Shown: positions 50,423 to 59,766, counted from the stretch's first letter. The stretch: 64,000 bases of DNA from Streptomyces sp. CB02056 (GCF_001905545.1 NZ_LIPD01000008.1:124001-188000); one strand, 5' to 3'. The notes: generated by a model not told the origin, from the sequence alone. A program made the numbers and translations.

Positions 50423-52288
50423 TCAGGGGTGCTCGCGCCACACGCTCGGGTCGACCGGCTCCTCGGCCGGGGGCGGCGGCACCGCGCCGGGCACCGGCGT
50501 CCCGCCGGTCGGGGCGGGCGGCTCCTCGTGCGAGCCGAGCACCTCGCTCACCCCGCCGCCGGGGGCGAACGGCGCGTCCTGCGGCGCGTCGGCCTGCGGC
50601 GGCACCCCCTGGGCCGGAACGCCGTACGGCGGCGTCGCGTACGGCACCTGCGGCGGCACCGCCGGATGGGGCACCGTGCCCCGCCCCGGGGCGAACGGGG
50701 ACTCGGCGTACGGCACGGCGCCCTGCGGCGCACCCGCGCCCCGGCCGCGGAAGGCCGCCAGCAGCGGCGGCACCAGCAGCGCGCCGGCCAGCGCCCAGAC
50801 CGCGTTGGCCACCAGCACGCTCACGAAGGCCAGCCCGCCCGACTCCTCCTGGGAGATCTCCATCCGCGCCGAGCCGATCCAGCCCGAGCTGGACGTGGTC
50901 CGCGTCATCAGCACGCCGGAGACCGTCATCAGCAGGGTGAGCGCCCCGGCGTGCACGGCGGCCAGGCGCAGCCGGTCGGCCGAGTCCAGCCGCCGCCGGA
51001 ACGCCACCCGGCCGAGCAGGGCCGCCGAGACGAGCGCGAGCAGCCCGGCCCAGCGCCAGTCGCCGGTCAGGTCGTGCAGGTCGAAGAAGGAGAAGTCGGT
51101 CTCGCTGCTGCGGTCGCCCCAGGAGGAGTCGCCGCGGGAGCCGTCGCTGCCGGACAGGCCGGAGTGCGCCCGGAAGGTCGCCCCCGAGCCGAACCCGAGC
51201 AGGTTGAGGCCGAGGTTGGGCAGGAAGGCCAGCGAGATCCCGGTCTGCGCCCCGCTCTCGCTGGTGGCCGCGACCAGGACGAAGGCCGTCACCGAGGACA
51301 GCCCGACCGTGACCGCCAGCGCCTGGCCGGCGGCCAGCGCGGACACCGCCCAGCCGCGCACCGCGCGGCTGCGCCAGGCGGCCCAGCGCAGCGCGTCGGT
51401 GCCGTGGACGAGGAAGGCCAGCAGGCCGGCCAGCACCGCGGTCCAGGCGACCGCCTCCAGCCAGCCGGAGCCCGCCGTGATCAGCGGTTGACCGGACTTC
51501 TGGGCGCCGGAGCCGAAGTCGCCGAAGTAGTCGGGTTTCGCGGCGCGGCCCGAGGGGTTCCATTCGGTGCCGCCGAGCAGCCCGAGCAGTCCGCTCACCG
51601 CCGCGAGGACCAGGGCGGTGCGCAGCGCCTCGGCGGCGGCCTGGCCCCGGGTGAGCTGGCCCACCACGGCCTTGCGCCGGCGCAGCCCGGCCCGCAGGCC
51701 GAGCCAGAGCGCCAGGCACCACAGGACGGTGACGGTCATCGGCAGCACCCGGAGGGCGATCTCCAGCCGGTCGGTCCGGTCGTGGCCCAGCGGGCTCTGG
51801 TAGCCGAGCCGGAACGGTGCGCCGAGGGCGTTCAGGGCCATCGACACCGCCGAGCCGAAGCGCTCGCCGAAGCCGGCCGACTGGAACCGGTACTCGTACT
51901 GGTAGTCGCTCGGGATCGCCGCGATCAGCGCGACGGCCAGCAGGACGAGGGTCGGCGCGACGGCGACCTTGACGGCCGGGCGCCAGTCCGCGGCGGTCAG
52001 CAGGCGCTGGAAGGCGGGCTGCTTGTCGTACTCCTGCCCGGCACCCCAGCTGCCCAGGGCGGGCGGGACGGCGGCCACCGGCCCGTACCCCGGCTGGGGT
52101 CCGTACCCGGGCTGCGGTCCGTACGGCGGCGGGACGGGCGGAGCCGAACCCGGCGGAGGCGGTGGGACGGGCTGGGCGGCGGGCGGGGCGGCGGCCACCG
52201 GGGCAGGGGGCGCGAACGGCCGACCGCACGACCCGCAGGCGGGCGCCCCCTCCTCCGAAGTCGCCCCGCACGATGTGCAGTTGGCCAT
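50423..52288 (-). CDS. Zinc-ribbon, Pro-rich polytopic membrane protein
   Basis: 621-aa protein. The N-terminus is a zinc ribbon with two CxxC pairs (CTSCGATSEEG, then CGSCGRPF). Residues about 25-85 are Pro/Gly/Tyr-rich (PPYGPQPGYGPQPGYGP). From about residue 100 to 530 there are roughly ten hydrophobic segments. The C-terminal 90 residues are again Pro/Gly-rich and probably cytosolic. It may belong to the highly hydrophobic streptophobe-like proteins of Streptomyces, a weak guess. Function unknown. Confidence 0.8.
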   Translation of the reverse strand: MANCTSCGATSEEGAPACGSCGRPFAPPAPVAAAPPAAQPVPPPPPGSAPPVPPPYGPQPGYGPQPGYGPVAAVPPALGSWGAGQEYDKQPAFQRLLTAADWRPAVKVAVAPTLVLLAVALIAAIPSDYQYEYRFQSAGFGERFGSAVSMALNALGAPFRLGYQSPLGHDRTDRLEIALRVLPMTVTVLWCLALWLGLRAGLRRRKAVVGQLTRGQAAAEALRTALVLAAVSGLLGLLGGTEWNPSGRAAKPDYFGDFGSGAQKSGQPLITAGSGWLEAVAWTAVLAGLLAFLVHGTDALRWAAWRSRAVRGWAVSALAAGQALAVTVGLSSVTAFVLVAATSESGAQTGISLAFLPNLGLNLLGFGSGATFRAHSGLSGSDGSRGDSSWGDRSSETDFSFFDLHDLTGDWRWAGLLALVSAALLGRVAFRRRLDSADRLRLAAVHAGALTLLMTVSGVLMTRTTSSSGWIGSARMEISQEESGGLAFVSVLVANAVWALAGALLVPPLLAAFRGRGAGAPQGAVPYAESPFAPGRGTVPHPAVPPQVPYATPPYGVPAQGVPPQADAPQDAPFAPGGGVSEVLGSHEEPPAPTGGTPVPGAVPPPPAEEPVDPSVWREHP

Positions 52289-52408
52289 GGCCCGCGTTCC
52301 CCCCGCTCGACGAGTCCCTGGCCGCTCCAGGGAGCCCGTTTATCCCATCGGACCCGAACGGATGTCAACCGGGAACCGGGGCAGGCGGATTGGCCCGTCG
52401 GGCCGGTC

Positions 52409-54232
52409 TCAGCCGCGCTTCTTCGGGACCTCCGGGACGGGCAGCAGCGGCAGCCGCAGCGCGCCGAACGCGCCCTCGGGCACGGCCGGCCGGGCCGGCG
52501 CCACCGCCGCCACCCGCAGGTACTCCGCGCCCTGGGCCGGGCGCTGGTCCGCCTCGCCCTTGTTCGGCCACATCGACATGGCGCGCTCGGCCTGGGCGGT
52601 GATGGTGAGCGAGGGGTTGACGCCCAGGTTGGCGGAGACGGCCGAACCGTCCACCACGCTGATCCCGGGATAGCCGTACAGCCGGTGGTACGGGTCCACC
52701 ACGCCGGTCTCGGGGGCGTCGCCGATCGGGCAGCCGCCGAGGAAGTGCGCCGTCATCGGGATGTCGAAGATCTCGCCGACGGTGCTGCCCGGGAAGCCGT
52801 TGATCTCGTCGGCCAGCGCCTGGGCGCCCTGTTCCGCCGCCGGGATCCAGGTCGGGTTGGGTTCGCCGTGGCCTTGGCCGGAGGTGAGCCGGGCCTTGCC
52901 GAGCGGGCCCTTCTTCAGCGAGACGGTGATCGAGTTGTCCAGCGACTGCATCACCAGGCCGATGATCGTCTTCTCGGACCAGCGGCGCTGGTTCATCGAG
53001 CGGGCGAAGGTCACCGGGTGGAGCGCCATGTTGCCCAGGTAGCGCAGCCAGCGCGGGACCGCCCCACCGCCCCTGACCTGGGCGATGGACAGCGCGCCCA
53101 TCGCGTTGGAGCCCTTGCCGTAGCGGACCGGCTCGATGTGGGTGTTGGCGTCCGGGTGGATCGAGGAGGTGATCGCCACGCCCTTGGTGAAGTCCGCCTT
53201 GCCGCCGTAGCGCCGGTCGGTGGTCTGCGCGCCCACCAGGGCCTCGGAGTTGGTGCGGGTCAGCTCGCCCAGCCGCGCCGAGATCCGGGGCAGGTGGCCG
53301 CCGTCCCGCATCCGGTGCAGCAGCGACTGGGTGCCGTAGGTGCCGGCCGCGACGACCACCCGGGCCGCGGTGACGGTCCGCGCGCCCGCCTTCACCCGGT
53401 CGGTCCTCGACCGCGCGTCGGTGCGGCGCACGTCCACCGCGTAGCCGCCGCTCCCGTCGGCCCCTTCGATCTCCCGGATCCGGGCCACCGTGGTGAGCGG
53501 GTGGATCTCCGCCCCGCCCCGCTCGGCCAGGTACAGGTAGTTCTCGGTGAGCATGTTCTTGGCGCCGTGCCGGCAGCCGGTCATGCACTCGCCGCACTCC
53601 ACGCAGGCCTTGCGGGCCGGGCCGGCACCGCCGAAGTACGGGTCGGCGACCTCGCTCCCGGGGGCCGCCTTGGCGGTGCCGTCGGTGTCCTCGCCGTCGC
53701 CGAAGAAGACCCCGACCGGCGCCATGTGGAAGGTGTCACCGACGCCCATCCGCTCGGCGGCCGCCTTGAGGTGGACGTCGGAGGGGGTGAGGGTCGGGTT
53801 GAGCCGGACCCCGAGCATCCGCTGCGCCTGGTCGTAGAACGGCGCCAACTCCTGCTGCCAGTCGGTGATGTGGCGCCACTGGCGGTCCTCGAAGAAGGCC
53901 TTCGGCGGCACGTACAGGGTGTTGGCGTAGTTCAGCGAGCCGCCGCCGACCCCGGCGCCGGCCAGGATCAGCACGTTGGCCAGCAGGTGGATCCGCTGGA
54001 TGCCGTACAGCCCGAGCGCCGGCGCCCACAGGTAGTTCGGCAGGTCCCAGGAGTTCCTGGGCAGTTCGTCCCGGTCGAAGCGCCGGCCGGCCTCCAGGAC
54101 GGCGACCCGGTAGCCCTTCTCGGTCAGCCGCAGGGCCGCGACCGAACCGCCGAAGCCGGACCCGACCACCACCACGTCGTAGTCGAACTCCGCCGCACCG
54201 CCGGACTGCACCATCTGCCACCGCTCCTTCAC
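52409..54232 (-). CDS. GMC-type FAD oxidoreductase with four-Cys motif
   Basis: 607-aa flavoprotein related to cholesterol-oxidase-like GMC enzymes. The FAD Rossmann motif is VVVVGSGFGGSVAALRL (about residues 20-36). GVGGGSLNYANTLYVPP is typical of the family, and the C-terminal FAD segment is VVDGSAVSANLGVNPSLT. A Cys cluster CVECGECMTGC lies near residues 207-217, followed by RHGAKNML; it has 4Fe-4S spacing, not expected in classical GMC enzymes. The alcohol substrate is unknown. It follows the aldehyde dehydrogenase gene after a small hairpin, so alcohol and aldehyde oxidation may be linked. Confidence 0.9.
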   Translation of the reverse strand: MKERWQMVQSGGAAEFDYDVVVVGSGFGGSVAALRLTEKGYRVAVLEAGRRFDRDELPRNSWDLPNYLWAPALGLYGIQRIHLLANVLILAGAGVGGGSLNYANTLYVPPKAFFEDRQWRHITDWQQELAPFYDQAQRMLGVRLNPTLTPSDVHLKAAAERMGVGDTFHMAPVGVFFGDGEDTDGTAKAAPGSEVADPYFGGAGPARKACVECGECMTGCRHGAKNMLTENYLYLAERGGAEIHPLTTVARIREIEGADGSGGYAVDVRRTDARSRTDRVKAGARTVTAARVVVAAGTYGTQSLLHRMRDGGHLPRISARLGELTRTNSEALVGAQTTDRRYGGKADFTKGVAITSSIHPDANTHIEPVRYGKGSNAMGALSIAQVRGGGAVPRWLRYLGNMALHPVTFARSMNQRRWSEKTIIGLVMQSLDNSITVSLKKGPLGKARLTSGQGHGEPNPTWIPAAEQGAQALADEINGFPGSTVGEIFDIPMTAHFLGGCPIGDAPETGVVDPYHRLYGYPGISVVDGSAVSANLGVNPSLTITAQAERAMSMWPNKGEADQRPAQGAEYLRVAAVAPARPAVPEGAFGALRLPLLPVPEVPKKRG

Positions 54233-54263
54233 CGGGTGAACCTGCCTGTGGGTACCGCGAACC

Positions 54264-54288
54264 GGGCCCCGCCGCAGGTGCGGGGCCC
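54264..54288 (-). terminator. Small hairpin between aldehyde dehydrogenase and GMC genes
   Basis: GGGCCCCGC (54264-54272) pairs with GCGGGGCCC (54280-54288) across a 7-base loop, 20 bases past the stop of the minus-strand dehydrogenase. It may only attenuate read-through. Confidence 0.55.
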
Positions 54289-54308
54289 TGGGGCCTGTCT
54301 GCGGGGGC

Positions 54309-55940
54309 CTACTTGAAGCGCAGCGCCTTGAGTGCCCGCAGCCCGCCGGTCATCAGGGCGGCGAACTGCTTGTCGTCCAGGCCGAACGAGGGCGCGATCG
54401 GCATCAGCCGCTGGGTCGCGACGGTCTGCGCCTCGGTGAAGCGCAGGATGCCCTCCGCGCCGTGCCGGCGGCCCAGCCCGGAGTCGCCCATGCCGCCCAT
54501 CGGCGAGCCGACCGAGCCGTACGCGGCGGCGTACGCCTCGTTGACGTTGACCGTGCCGGTGCGCAGCCGGGCCGCGACCGCCCGGCCGCGCCGCAGGTCC
54601 CTGGTCCAGACGCTGGAGTTCAGGCCGTACGGCGTGGAGTTGGCCGCGGCCACCGCCTCCTCCTCGGTGTCGAAGCGGTAGAGGGAGACGACCGGGCCGA
54701 AGGTCTCCTCGGCGCAGACCGCCATCTCCGGGGTGACGCCGTCGAGGATGGTCGGCTCGTAGAAGAGCGGGCCGAGGTCCGGCCGGGCGCGCCCGCCGGC
54801 CACCACGGTGGCACCCGCCTTGACCGCCTCCTCCACGTGCCGGCCGGTGGTCTCCAGCTGGCGGGCGGAGACCAGCGAGCCCATGTCCGCGCCGTACGCG
54901 AGGCCGCCGCCGAGGCGCAGCGCCCGGGTGCGGGCGGCGAAGCGCTCCAGGAACTCGTCGGCCACCGAGCGGTGCACCAGCAGCCGCTCGATCGAGATGC
55001 AGAGCTGTCCGGCGGAGGAGAAGCAGGCCCGTACGGCGCCCGCGGCGGCCGCGTCGAGGTCGGCGTCGGCGAGCACCAGCATGGCGTTCTTGCCGCCGAG
55101 TTCGAGCGAGGCGCCGACCAGCCGGGCGGCGGCGCGCTGGGCGACGTCGCGGCCGGTGCGGGTGGAGCCGGTGAACGAGACGTAGTCGGCGTGCTCCACC
55201 ACGGCGGGGCCGATCACCGGGCCGTCGCCGATCACGATCTGCCACAGGTCGGCGGGCAGTCCGGCCTCGATCAGCAGCTCGCGGGCCCACAGCGCGGTCA
55301 GCGCGGTCTGGGTGTCGGGCTTGTTGACCACCGCGTTGCCGGCCACGAAGGCCGGCAGGGCGTCGCCGACGGACAGCTCCAGCGGGTAGTTCCACGGCGA
55401 GATGTGGCCGACCACGCCCTTGGGGCGGCGGGCCTCGACGGCGTGGGTGAGCACCGGCAGCGCGCCGCCGTGCCGCTTGTCCTTGAGGTACCCGTGCGCG
55501 GCCCGCCCGTAGTGCCGGGCGGCCATGGCGACGGCCAGCACCTCCTCGAAGGCGTGCAGCCGGGCCTTGCCGGTCTCCGCCTGGACGAGGTCCAGCACCT
55601 CGTCCTGCCGCTTGAGCAGCAGGTCGTGGAAGCGCAGCAGGACGGCGGCGCGGCGGCGCACCGGCAGCGCGGCCCAGGCCCCCTGGGCGCGGCGGGCCAG
55701 CTGGAAGGCGACCTCGACGTCGGCCGGGGTGGACTGCGGCAGGCTGGCCAGCCGTTCGCCGGTCAGCGGGGCGACGGTCTCCACCAGGTCGGGTTCACCG
55801 GTGGCGGTGACGCCGGTGGCAAGCCTGGCGACCAGGGACGGCGGGACGGCCGCGGCGACGGTCCGGCCGCCGCCGGGGGCCGCCGGGTTGCCGGCGCCGG
55901 AGGGTTCGGTGGCCACTGCGTCTGCTGTGAGGTCCGACAT
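54309..55940 (-). CDS. Succinate-semialdehyde dehydrogenase (GabD2-like)
   Basis: NAD(P)-dependent aldehyde dehydrogenase of 543 aa. The general-base Glu is in ASLELGGKNAML and the nucleophile Cys in SSAGQLCISIERLL. The cofactor region is GHISPWNYPLELS and SFTGSTRTGRDVA. The SIERL context and overall look match the succinic-semialdehyde group, which would complete the GABA shunt or a 2-oxoglutarate bypass into the TCA cycle. Residues 1-45 are an Ala/Gly/Pro-rich extension. The preceding intergenic gap to the kinase gene is about 95 bases. Confidence 0.9.
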   Translation of the reverse strand: MSDLTADAVATEPSGAGNPAAPGGGRTVAAAVPPSLVARLATGVTATGEPDLVETVAPLTGERLASLPQSTPADVEVAFQLARRAQGAWAALPVRRRAAVLLRFHDLLLKRQDEVLDLVQAETGKARLHAFEEVLAVAMAARHYGRAAHGYLKDKRHGGALPVLTHAVEARRPKGVVGHISPWNYPLELSVGDALPAFVAGNAVVNKPDTQTALTALWARELLIEAGLPADLWQIVIGDGPVIGPAVVEHADYVSFTGSTRTGRDVAQRAAARLVGASLELGGKNAMLVLADADLDAAAAGAVRACFSSAGQLCISIERLLVHRSVADEFLERFAARTRALRLGGGLAYGADMGSLVSARQLETTGRHVEEAVKAGATVVAGGRARPDLGPLFYEPTILDGVTPEMAVCAEETFGPVVSLYRFDTEEEAVAAANSTPYGLNSSVWTRDLRRGRAVAARLRTGTVNVNEAYAAAYGSVGSPMGGMGDSGLGRRHGAEGILRFTEAQTVATQRLMPIAPSFGLDDKQFAALMTGGLRALKALRFK

Positions 55941-56036
55941 ACGGCGCAGCCTAGGCGCTCGGCGGCCGGTCCGGTACCCGTCGGTAACAAGAATCTGCCG
56001 CAGTCGGGCGAAAGCGGGCGCCCCCGCCCGACCCGG

Positions 56037-57824
56037 TCAGCGGCTCGGGGCGAAGTTGTTGAGCACCGCGTAGAAGCGCTGCTCGGCCTCGTTCCACTCG
56101 TTGCCCCGGTCCGGGCTGGACGAGTAGATCGCGTAGCTGGTGCCGTCCTGGCTGATGAACTCGGTCTCGATCGCGCGCCGGCGGCCGCCCTCCTTGGCCA
56201 GGTAGCTGAACTCCCAGACCGCCGCCTCCTGGCCCTTCACCGCCGTGCCGGCCATCCGGTGCTGCTTGTAGTCCTTGAGCGACTTGGCGACGGTGGCCTC
56301 CATCTGCCGCATGTGCTCCAGCGGCTTGACCGACTGGCCGACCGTGACGGCGAACTGGAGGTAGTGCACCTTGCCGTCGGGGCTGTAGTAGATCTGGTTG
56401 TCCCCGGCGCTGATCCGCTGCCAGGACGGGGTGCCGTTCGGCAGCGGGAAGCGGAAGCCGGCCGGGTCGTCGACCCAGTGGTAGCCGCTGGGCGGCGCCG
56501 CCGCGGGGGTGGCGTCGCTGGTGGGCTCCGGTCCGGTGGACTCGGCGGCGGTCGGCGTCGGGTCGTCGGGGGTGTCGCCGCCGACCACGTGCCGGGTGAC
56601 CAGGAAGGTGCCCGCGGCGGCCAGCAGGCCGACGGCCACCGCTATGCCGACGATCTTCAGCAGGTTGCGGCGCTTGGCCGGTCCCCGCTCCGGCGCAATG
56701 GAGTGCGGCACCGGCGCGACGGGACCGGTGTGCGCCCGGGCAGCGTCCTGCGCGCCCCCGGCGGTGTCCGGTTCGGCGAGAACGGCGGGCGCGGCGGGGA
56801 CGGCGCTGACGGCAGGGACGGCCGGCGCGGCGGGGACGGCGGCCCCGGAGGCCTTCGGCTCGGTCGGCTCCTCGGAGCCCTCGGCCGGCTCCGCCACGGC
56901 CACCGGGCCCTCGGTGCGGTCCACCACCGGCACCGACCGGGTGGGCGTACGCACCGACGGAACCGACTTCAGGCCCATCGTGTGCCCGGCCCGCACCTCG
57001 GCCAGCATCGCGGCCGCCTCGTCCGCGGTGGGCCGCTCGGCCGGGTCCTTCGCCATCAGCGCGGCCAGCACCGGCCCCAGCGGCCCGGCCCGCCGCGACT
57101 CCGGCAGCGGCTCGTCGACCACCGCGGCGAGCGTGGTGATCGGCGAGTCCCGCCGGAACGGCGACTGGCCCTCGACCGCCGCGTACAGCGTCGCCCCGAG
57201 GCCCCACAGGTCGGAGGCGGGACCGGGCCGCTCGCCCTGGGCGCGCTCCGGCGCCAGGTAGTCCGGCGAGCCGACCAGGTCGCCCGGCCGGGTCAGCTCG
57301 GTCGAGCCCTCGTACTTCGCGATGCCGAAGTCCAGCAGCACCACCCGCCCGGTGCCGCGCTCCAGCAGCACGTTGGCCGGCTTCACGTCCCGGTGCAGCA
57401 CGCCCAGCTGGTGGCCGCGGTGCAGCGCAGCCAGCACCTGGCTGCCGACCTCGGCGGCGGCGCGCGGCTGCAGGGTGCCGTCCTGGCTGATCACGTCGGC
57501 CAGCGAGCGGCCGTCGACCAGCTCCATCACGATCCACGGCCGGCCGTCCTGCTCCAGCACGTCGTGCACGGTGATCACACCGGGGTGCTTGATCCGCGCG
57601 GCCGCGCTGGCCTCGCGCTTCATCCGGGTGTGCAGGATCTGCAGGTCCTCCTCGGGCAGGTGGTTGACGGTCAGCTCCTTGACCGCGACCTCCCGGTCGA
57701 GCATCCGGTCCCAGGCCCGCCAGACGGTGCCCATGCCGCCCCGGCCGAGCCGCTCGCCGAGCTCGTACCGCCCGGCCAGCAAACGCTCCGCCTCGGCCGC
57801 CTCCGGCCGGTCCTGCACGCCCAT
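56037..57824 (-). CDS. Receptor-type Ser/Thr protein kinase 1
   Basis: 595-aa transmembrane Hanks-type kinase. Gly loop LGRGGMGTVWRA, VAVKEL lysine, HRDVKPANVLL catalytic loop, LLDFGIA metal site, and SPDYLAPERA activation segment are all intact, so it should be active. A disordered Glu/Pro/Ala linker covers about 270-375; one membrane helix (IVGIAVAVGLLAAAGTFLV) lies near 381-404. The extracellular domain (about 430-595) starts GYHWVDDPAGFRFPLP and is not PASTA. GGGGGAG before ATG 57824 decides the start over GTG 57842. Confidence 0.93.
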   Translation of the reverse strand: MGVQDRPEAAEAERLLAGRYELGERLGRGGMGTVWRAWDRMLDREVAVKELTVNHLPEEDLQILHTRMKREASAAARIKHPGVITVHDVLEQDGRPWIVMELVDGRSLADVISQDGTLQPRAAAEVGSQVLAALHRGHQLGVLHRDVKPANVLLERGTGRVVLLDFGIAKYEGSTELTRPGDLVGSPDYLAPERAQGERPGPASDLWGLGATLYAAVEGQSPFRRDSPITTLAAVVDEPLPESRRAGPLGPVLAALMAKDPAERPTADEAAAMLAEVRAGHTMGLKSVPSVRTPTRSVPVVDRTEGPVAVAEPAEGSEEPTEPKASGAAVPAAPAVPAVSAVPAAPAVLAEPDTAGGAQDAARAHTGPVAPVPHSIAPERGPAKRRNLLKIVGIAVAVGLLAAAGTFLVTRHVVGGDTPDDPTPTAAESTGPEPTSDATPAAAPPSGYHWVDDPAGFRFPLPNGTPSWQRISAGDNQIYYSPDGKVHYLQFAVTVGQSVKPLEHMRQMEATVAKSLKDYKQHRMAGTAVKGQEAAVWEFSYLAKEGGRRRAIETEFISQDGTSYAIYSSSPDRGNEWNEAEQRFYAVLNNFAPSR

Positions 57825-57985
57825 CTGCGCCCGCTCCCCCACACATTCCGCCTGCCGTCACCGCGACGGAGGGCCTGGTGCAGACCACTGTTCGAACAAA
57901 TCCCACGCACACATTAGGCGCACCTTGCCGCCCCCGGTAATCACGCCCACCCCCCGGACCGGTGGAACGGAATCCGGGCGGGCCG

Positions 57986-59116
57986 TCAGCCTGCGAACAG
58001 CACCACCGCGACGATTCCCAGCACCAGCAGCACGAACACTCCGCCCACCAGCAGCGGGCCCCACAGGGAGGGGGGTATCCGGGGCGGCTTCGCCCCGCTC
58101 CCTGCCCCCAAGTCCCCACCGTTCCGGCCCTTTCGGGCACTCCTCCCGGCCCTGGAGCCGACGGCCCTCCCGCCGCGCCCGCGCGGCACCGCCGGCGTCT
58201 CCGGCACCGGCACCGGCCCCCCTGCGGCCCGGCTCCGCTCCTCCGCCTCCCCGTCGACCGGCTCCGGCGCCCCCGCCAGCAGCCCCGCCAGCTCCTCGCG
58301 CACCGCCTCCGCCGTCGGCCGCAGCACCGGATCGGGCTGCAACAGCCGCTCCACCAGCGGCGCGAGCGGCCCGCACACCACCGAGGGCTCCCGCCGCCCG
58401 TCCCGTACGGCCGTCACCAGCTCCGGCACGTCCCGCTCCGGGTACGGCGAACGGCCGGTGACCAGCCGGTGCACCAGCACCCCGAGCGCCCAGCAGTCGC
58501 CCGCCGGGCCGCCGTCCAGCGGCCAACGCTCCGCCACCGGGCCGACCAGGGTCGCCCGCACCTCGTACCGGCGCCGCCCGCCCGGCCCGCCGAGCTCCTC
58601 GGCCAGCGCCTCCTCGGCCACCCCGGCGAGCAGCCCGCCGAGCATCGCCGCGCCGTCCTCGCAGACCAGCACCGCCTCCGCGGTCAGCGCGCCGTGGGTC
58701 AGCCCGGCCGCGTGCAGCGCCCGCAGCGCCCCGGCCAGGTCCGCCGCCAACTCGGCCGCCCGGTACGGCGGCAGCGGCCCTTCGGCGAGCAGCTCGGCCA
58801 CCGTCCGCCCGACCGGCCGCTCCTCCACCGTCCACAGCAGCTCGCCCTCGACGAACGCGCCGACCCCGCGCAGCAGCCGCGGATGCGCGACCGGCGCGGT
58901 CGAACCGACCGCCGCCACCCGGCGCACCATCCGGTCCGCCTGCGCCGCGGCGGCCGCCTCCGGATCCTGGCCCGCCGTCAGCACCCCCGGCAGCTCCAGG
59001 GCGCCCAGCAGCACCGATTCACCGGTCCGCTCGTCCACCGCCTGGGCGCGCAAGGGTTCGGGGCGGTCCGTCAGCCGGTACCGCCCCGCCAGCAACTGAC
59101 CGGGGCCGCCTCGCAT
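57986..59116 (-). CDS. Membrane-anchored pseudokinase
   Basis: 376-aa protein with a kinase-like fold and one C-terminal membrane helix (LLVGGVFVLLVLGIVAVVLF). It begins LLAGRYRLTDRPEP like its neighbours but lacks the Gly loop, has no VAIK lysine (SVLLGALEL), carries HGA in place of HRD (THGALTAEAVLV), and GGL in place of DFG. The C-lobe features are kept (GDCWALGVLVHRLVTGRSPY; LLQPDPVLRPTAEAV). Catalysis is unlikely; a scaffold or phosphopeptide-binding role is inferred. AGAGGA before ATG 59116 decides the start. Confidence 0.85.
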   Translation of the reverse strand: MRGGPGQLLAGRYRLTDRPEPLRAQAVDERTGESVLLGALELPGVLTAGQDPEAAAAAQADRMVRRVAAVGSTAPVAHPRLLRGVGAFVEGELLWTVEERPVGRTVAELLAEGPLPPYRAAELAADLAGALRALHAAGLTHGALTAEAVLVCEDGAAMLGGLLAGVAEEALAEELGGPGGRRRYEVRATLVGPVAERWPLDGGPAGDCWALGVLVHRLVTGRSPYPERDVPELVTAVRDGRREPSVVCGPLAPLVERLLQPDPVLRPTAEAVREELAGLLAGAPEPVDGEAEERSRAAGGPVPVPETPAVPRGRGGRAVGSRAGRSARKGRNGGDLGAGSGAKPPRIPPSLWGPLLVGGVFVLLVLGIVAVVLFAG

Positions 59117-59159
59117 GCCAGTTCCTCTCACTCACCGAGCAGCCTACTGAGCGGCTCCC

Positions 59160-59220
59160 AGGGCCTGCCGTCGAACTCCCTCGCCTCCGGGCGAACGACG
59201 GGAGTCCGACGACAGGCCCT
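59160..59220. repeat. 61-bp imperfect palindromic element between divergent genes
   Basis: AGGGCCTGCCGTCG-AACTCCC (from 59160) pairs with the right arm ending CGACGACAGGCCCT (59220), about 22 of 25 positions matching. It fills most of the 116-base gap between the pseudokinase and PH-SHOCT genes. Its length and long ends suggest a small mobile palindrome more than an operator; I recall similar elements in Streptomyces. Confidence 0.6.
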
Positions 59221-59232
59221 AGGCTCGATCCC

Positions 59233-59766
59233 ATGGACTGGACCGATCTGATCGACACCGCCTTCGAGGCATCCGGGAACAGCAGCAAAGCCAACCAGGC
59301 CGAGGCCGTCCGCGCCGTCGAGGCGACCGTCATCGACGGCGAGAAGCCGGTCGCCTCCACCGCCGGGCGCCACCCCGACCACTTCCGCAAGGGAGTGCTC
59401 GTGCTGACCACCCATCGGCTGCTCTTCCTGAAGGACGGGAAGCCGCCGGTCCCGGTTCCGCTCGCCGCCGTCACCGACGTCACCGTGACCCGCACCAAGC
59501 TCAACGGCGAAGTGCTCCTGGTGGTGGCGCTCAGCGGCTCGCACCGCTTCGAGGACGTGGCCAAGGCCGAGTTCTTCGCCGAGCAGCTCCGGGCCTCCGC
59601 CCGGGCCGCCCGGAACGCCCCGAAGGCCGGGCCCGCCGCCACCCCGGTCGAGGCGTCCGCCGGCGAGCAGCTCATCGGCCAGCTGGAACGACTGGCCGCC
59701 CTGCGCGCCTCCGGTGCGCTCACCGAGGACGAGTTCACCCGCGCCAAGCAGCGCCTGATCGGTTAG
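59233..59766 (+). CDS. PH-like and SHOCT domain protein
   Basis: 177-aa soluble protein. Residues about 45-120 resemble a bacterial PH-like domain (GVLVLTTHRLLFLKDGK, VPLAAVTDVTVTRTKL, FEDVAKAEFFAEQL). The C-terminal 35 residues are a SHOCT domain (LERLAALRASGALTEDEFTR). Such combinations often bind membranes or partner proteins. It sits among kinase genes, diverges from the pseudokinase and is convergent with kinase 2 (11 bases between stops). Possible kinase substrate or adaptor, an inference. Confidence 0.82.
   Translation: MDWTDLIDTAFEASGNSSKANQAEAVRAVEATVIDGEKPVASTAGRHPDHFRKGVLVLTTHRLLFLKDGKPPVPVPLAAVTDVTVTRTKLNGEVLLVVALSGSHRFEDVAKAEFFAEQLRASARAARNAPKAGPAATPVEASAGEQLIGQLERLAALRASGALTEDEFTRAKQRLIG

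Noticed and set aside
57889..57898. TGTTCGAACA as a LexA box upstream of kinase 1
   Set aside because: Only a 10-bp palindrome; the two spaced half-sites of the actinobacterial SOS box (TCGAAC-N4-GTTCGA) are not present.
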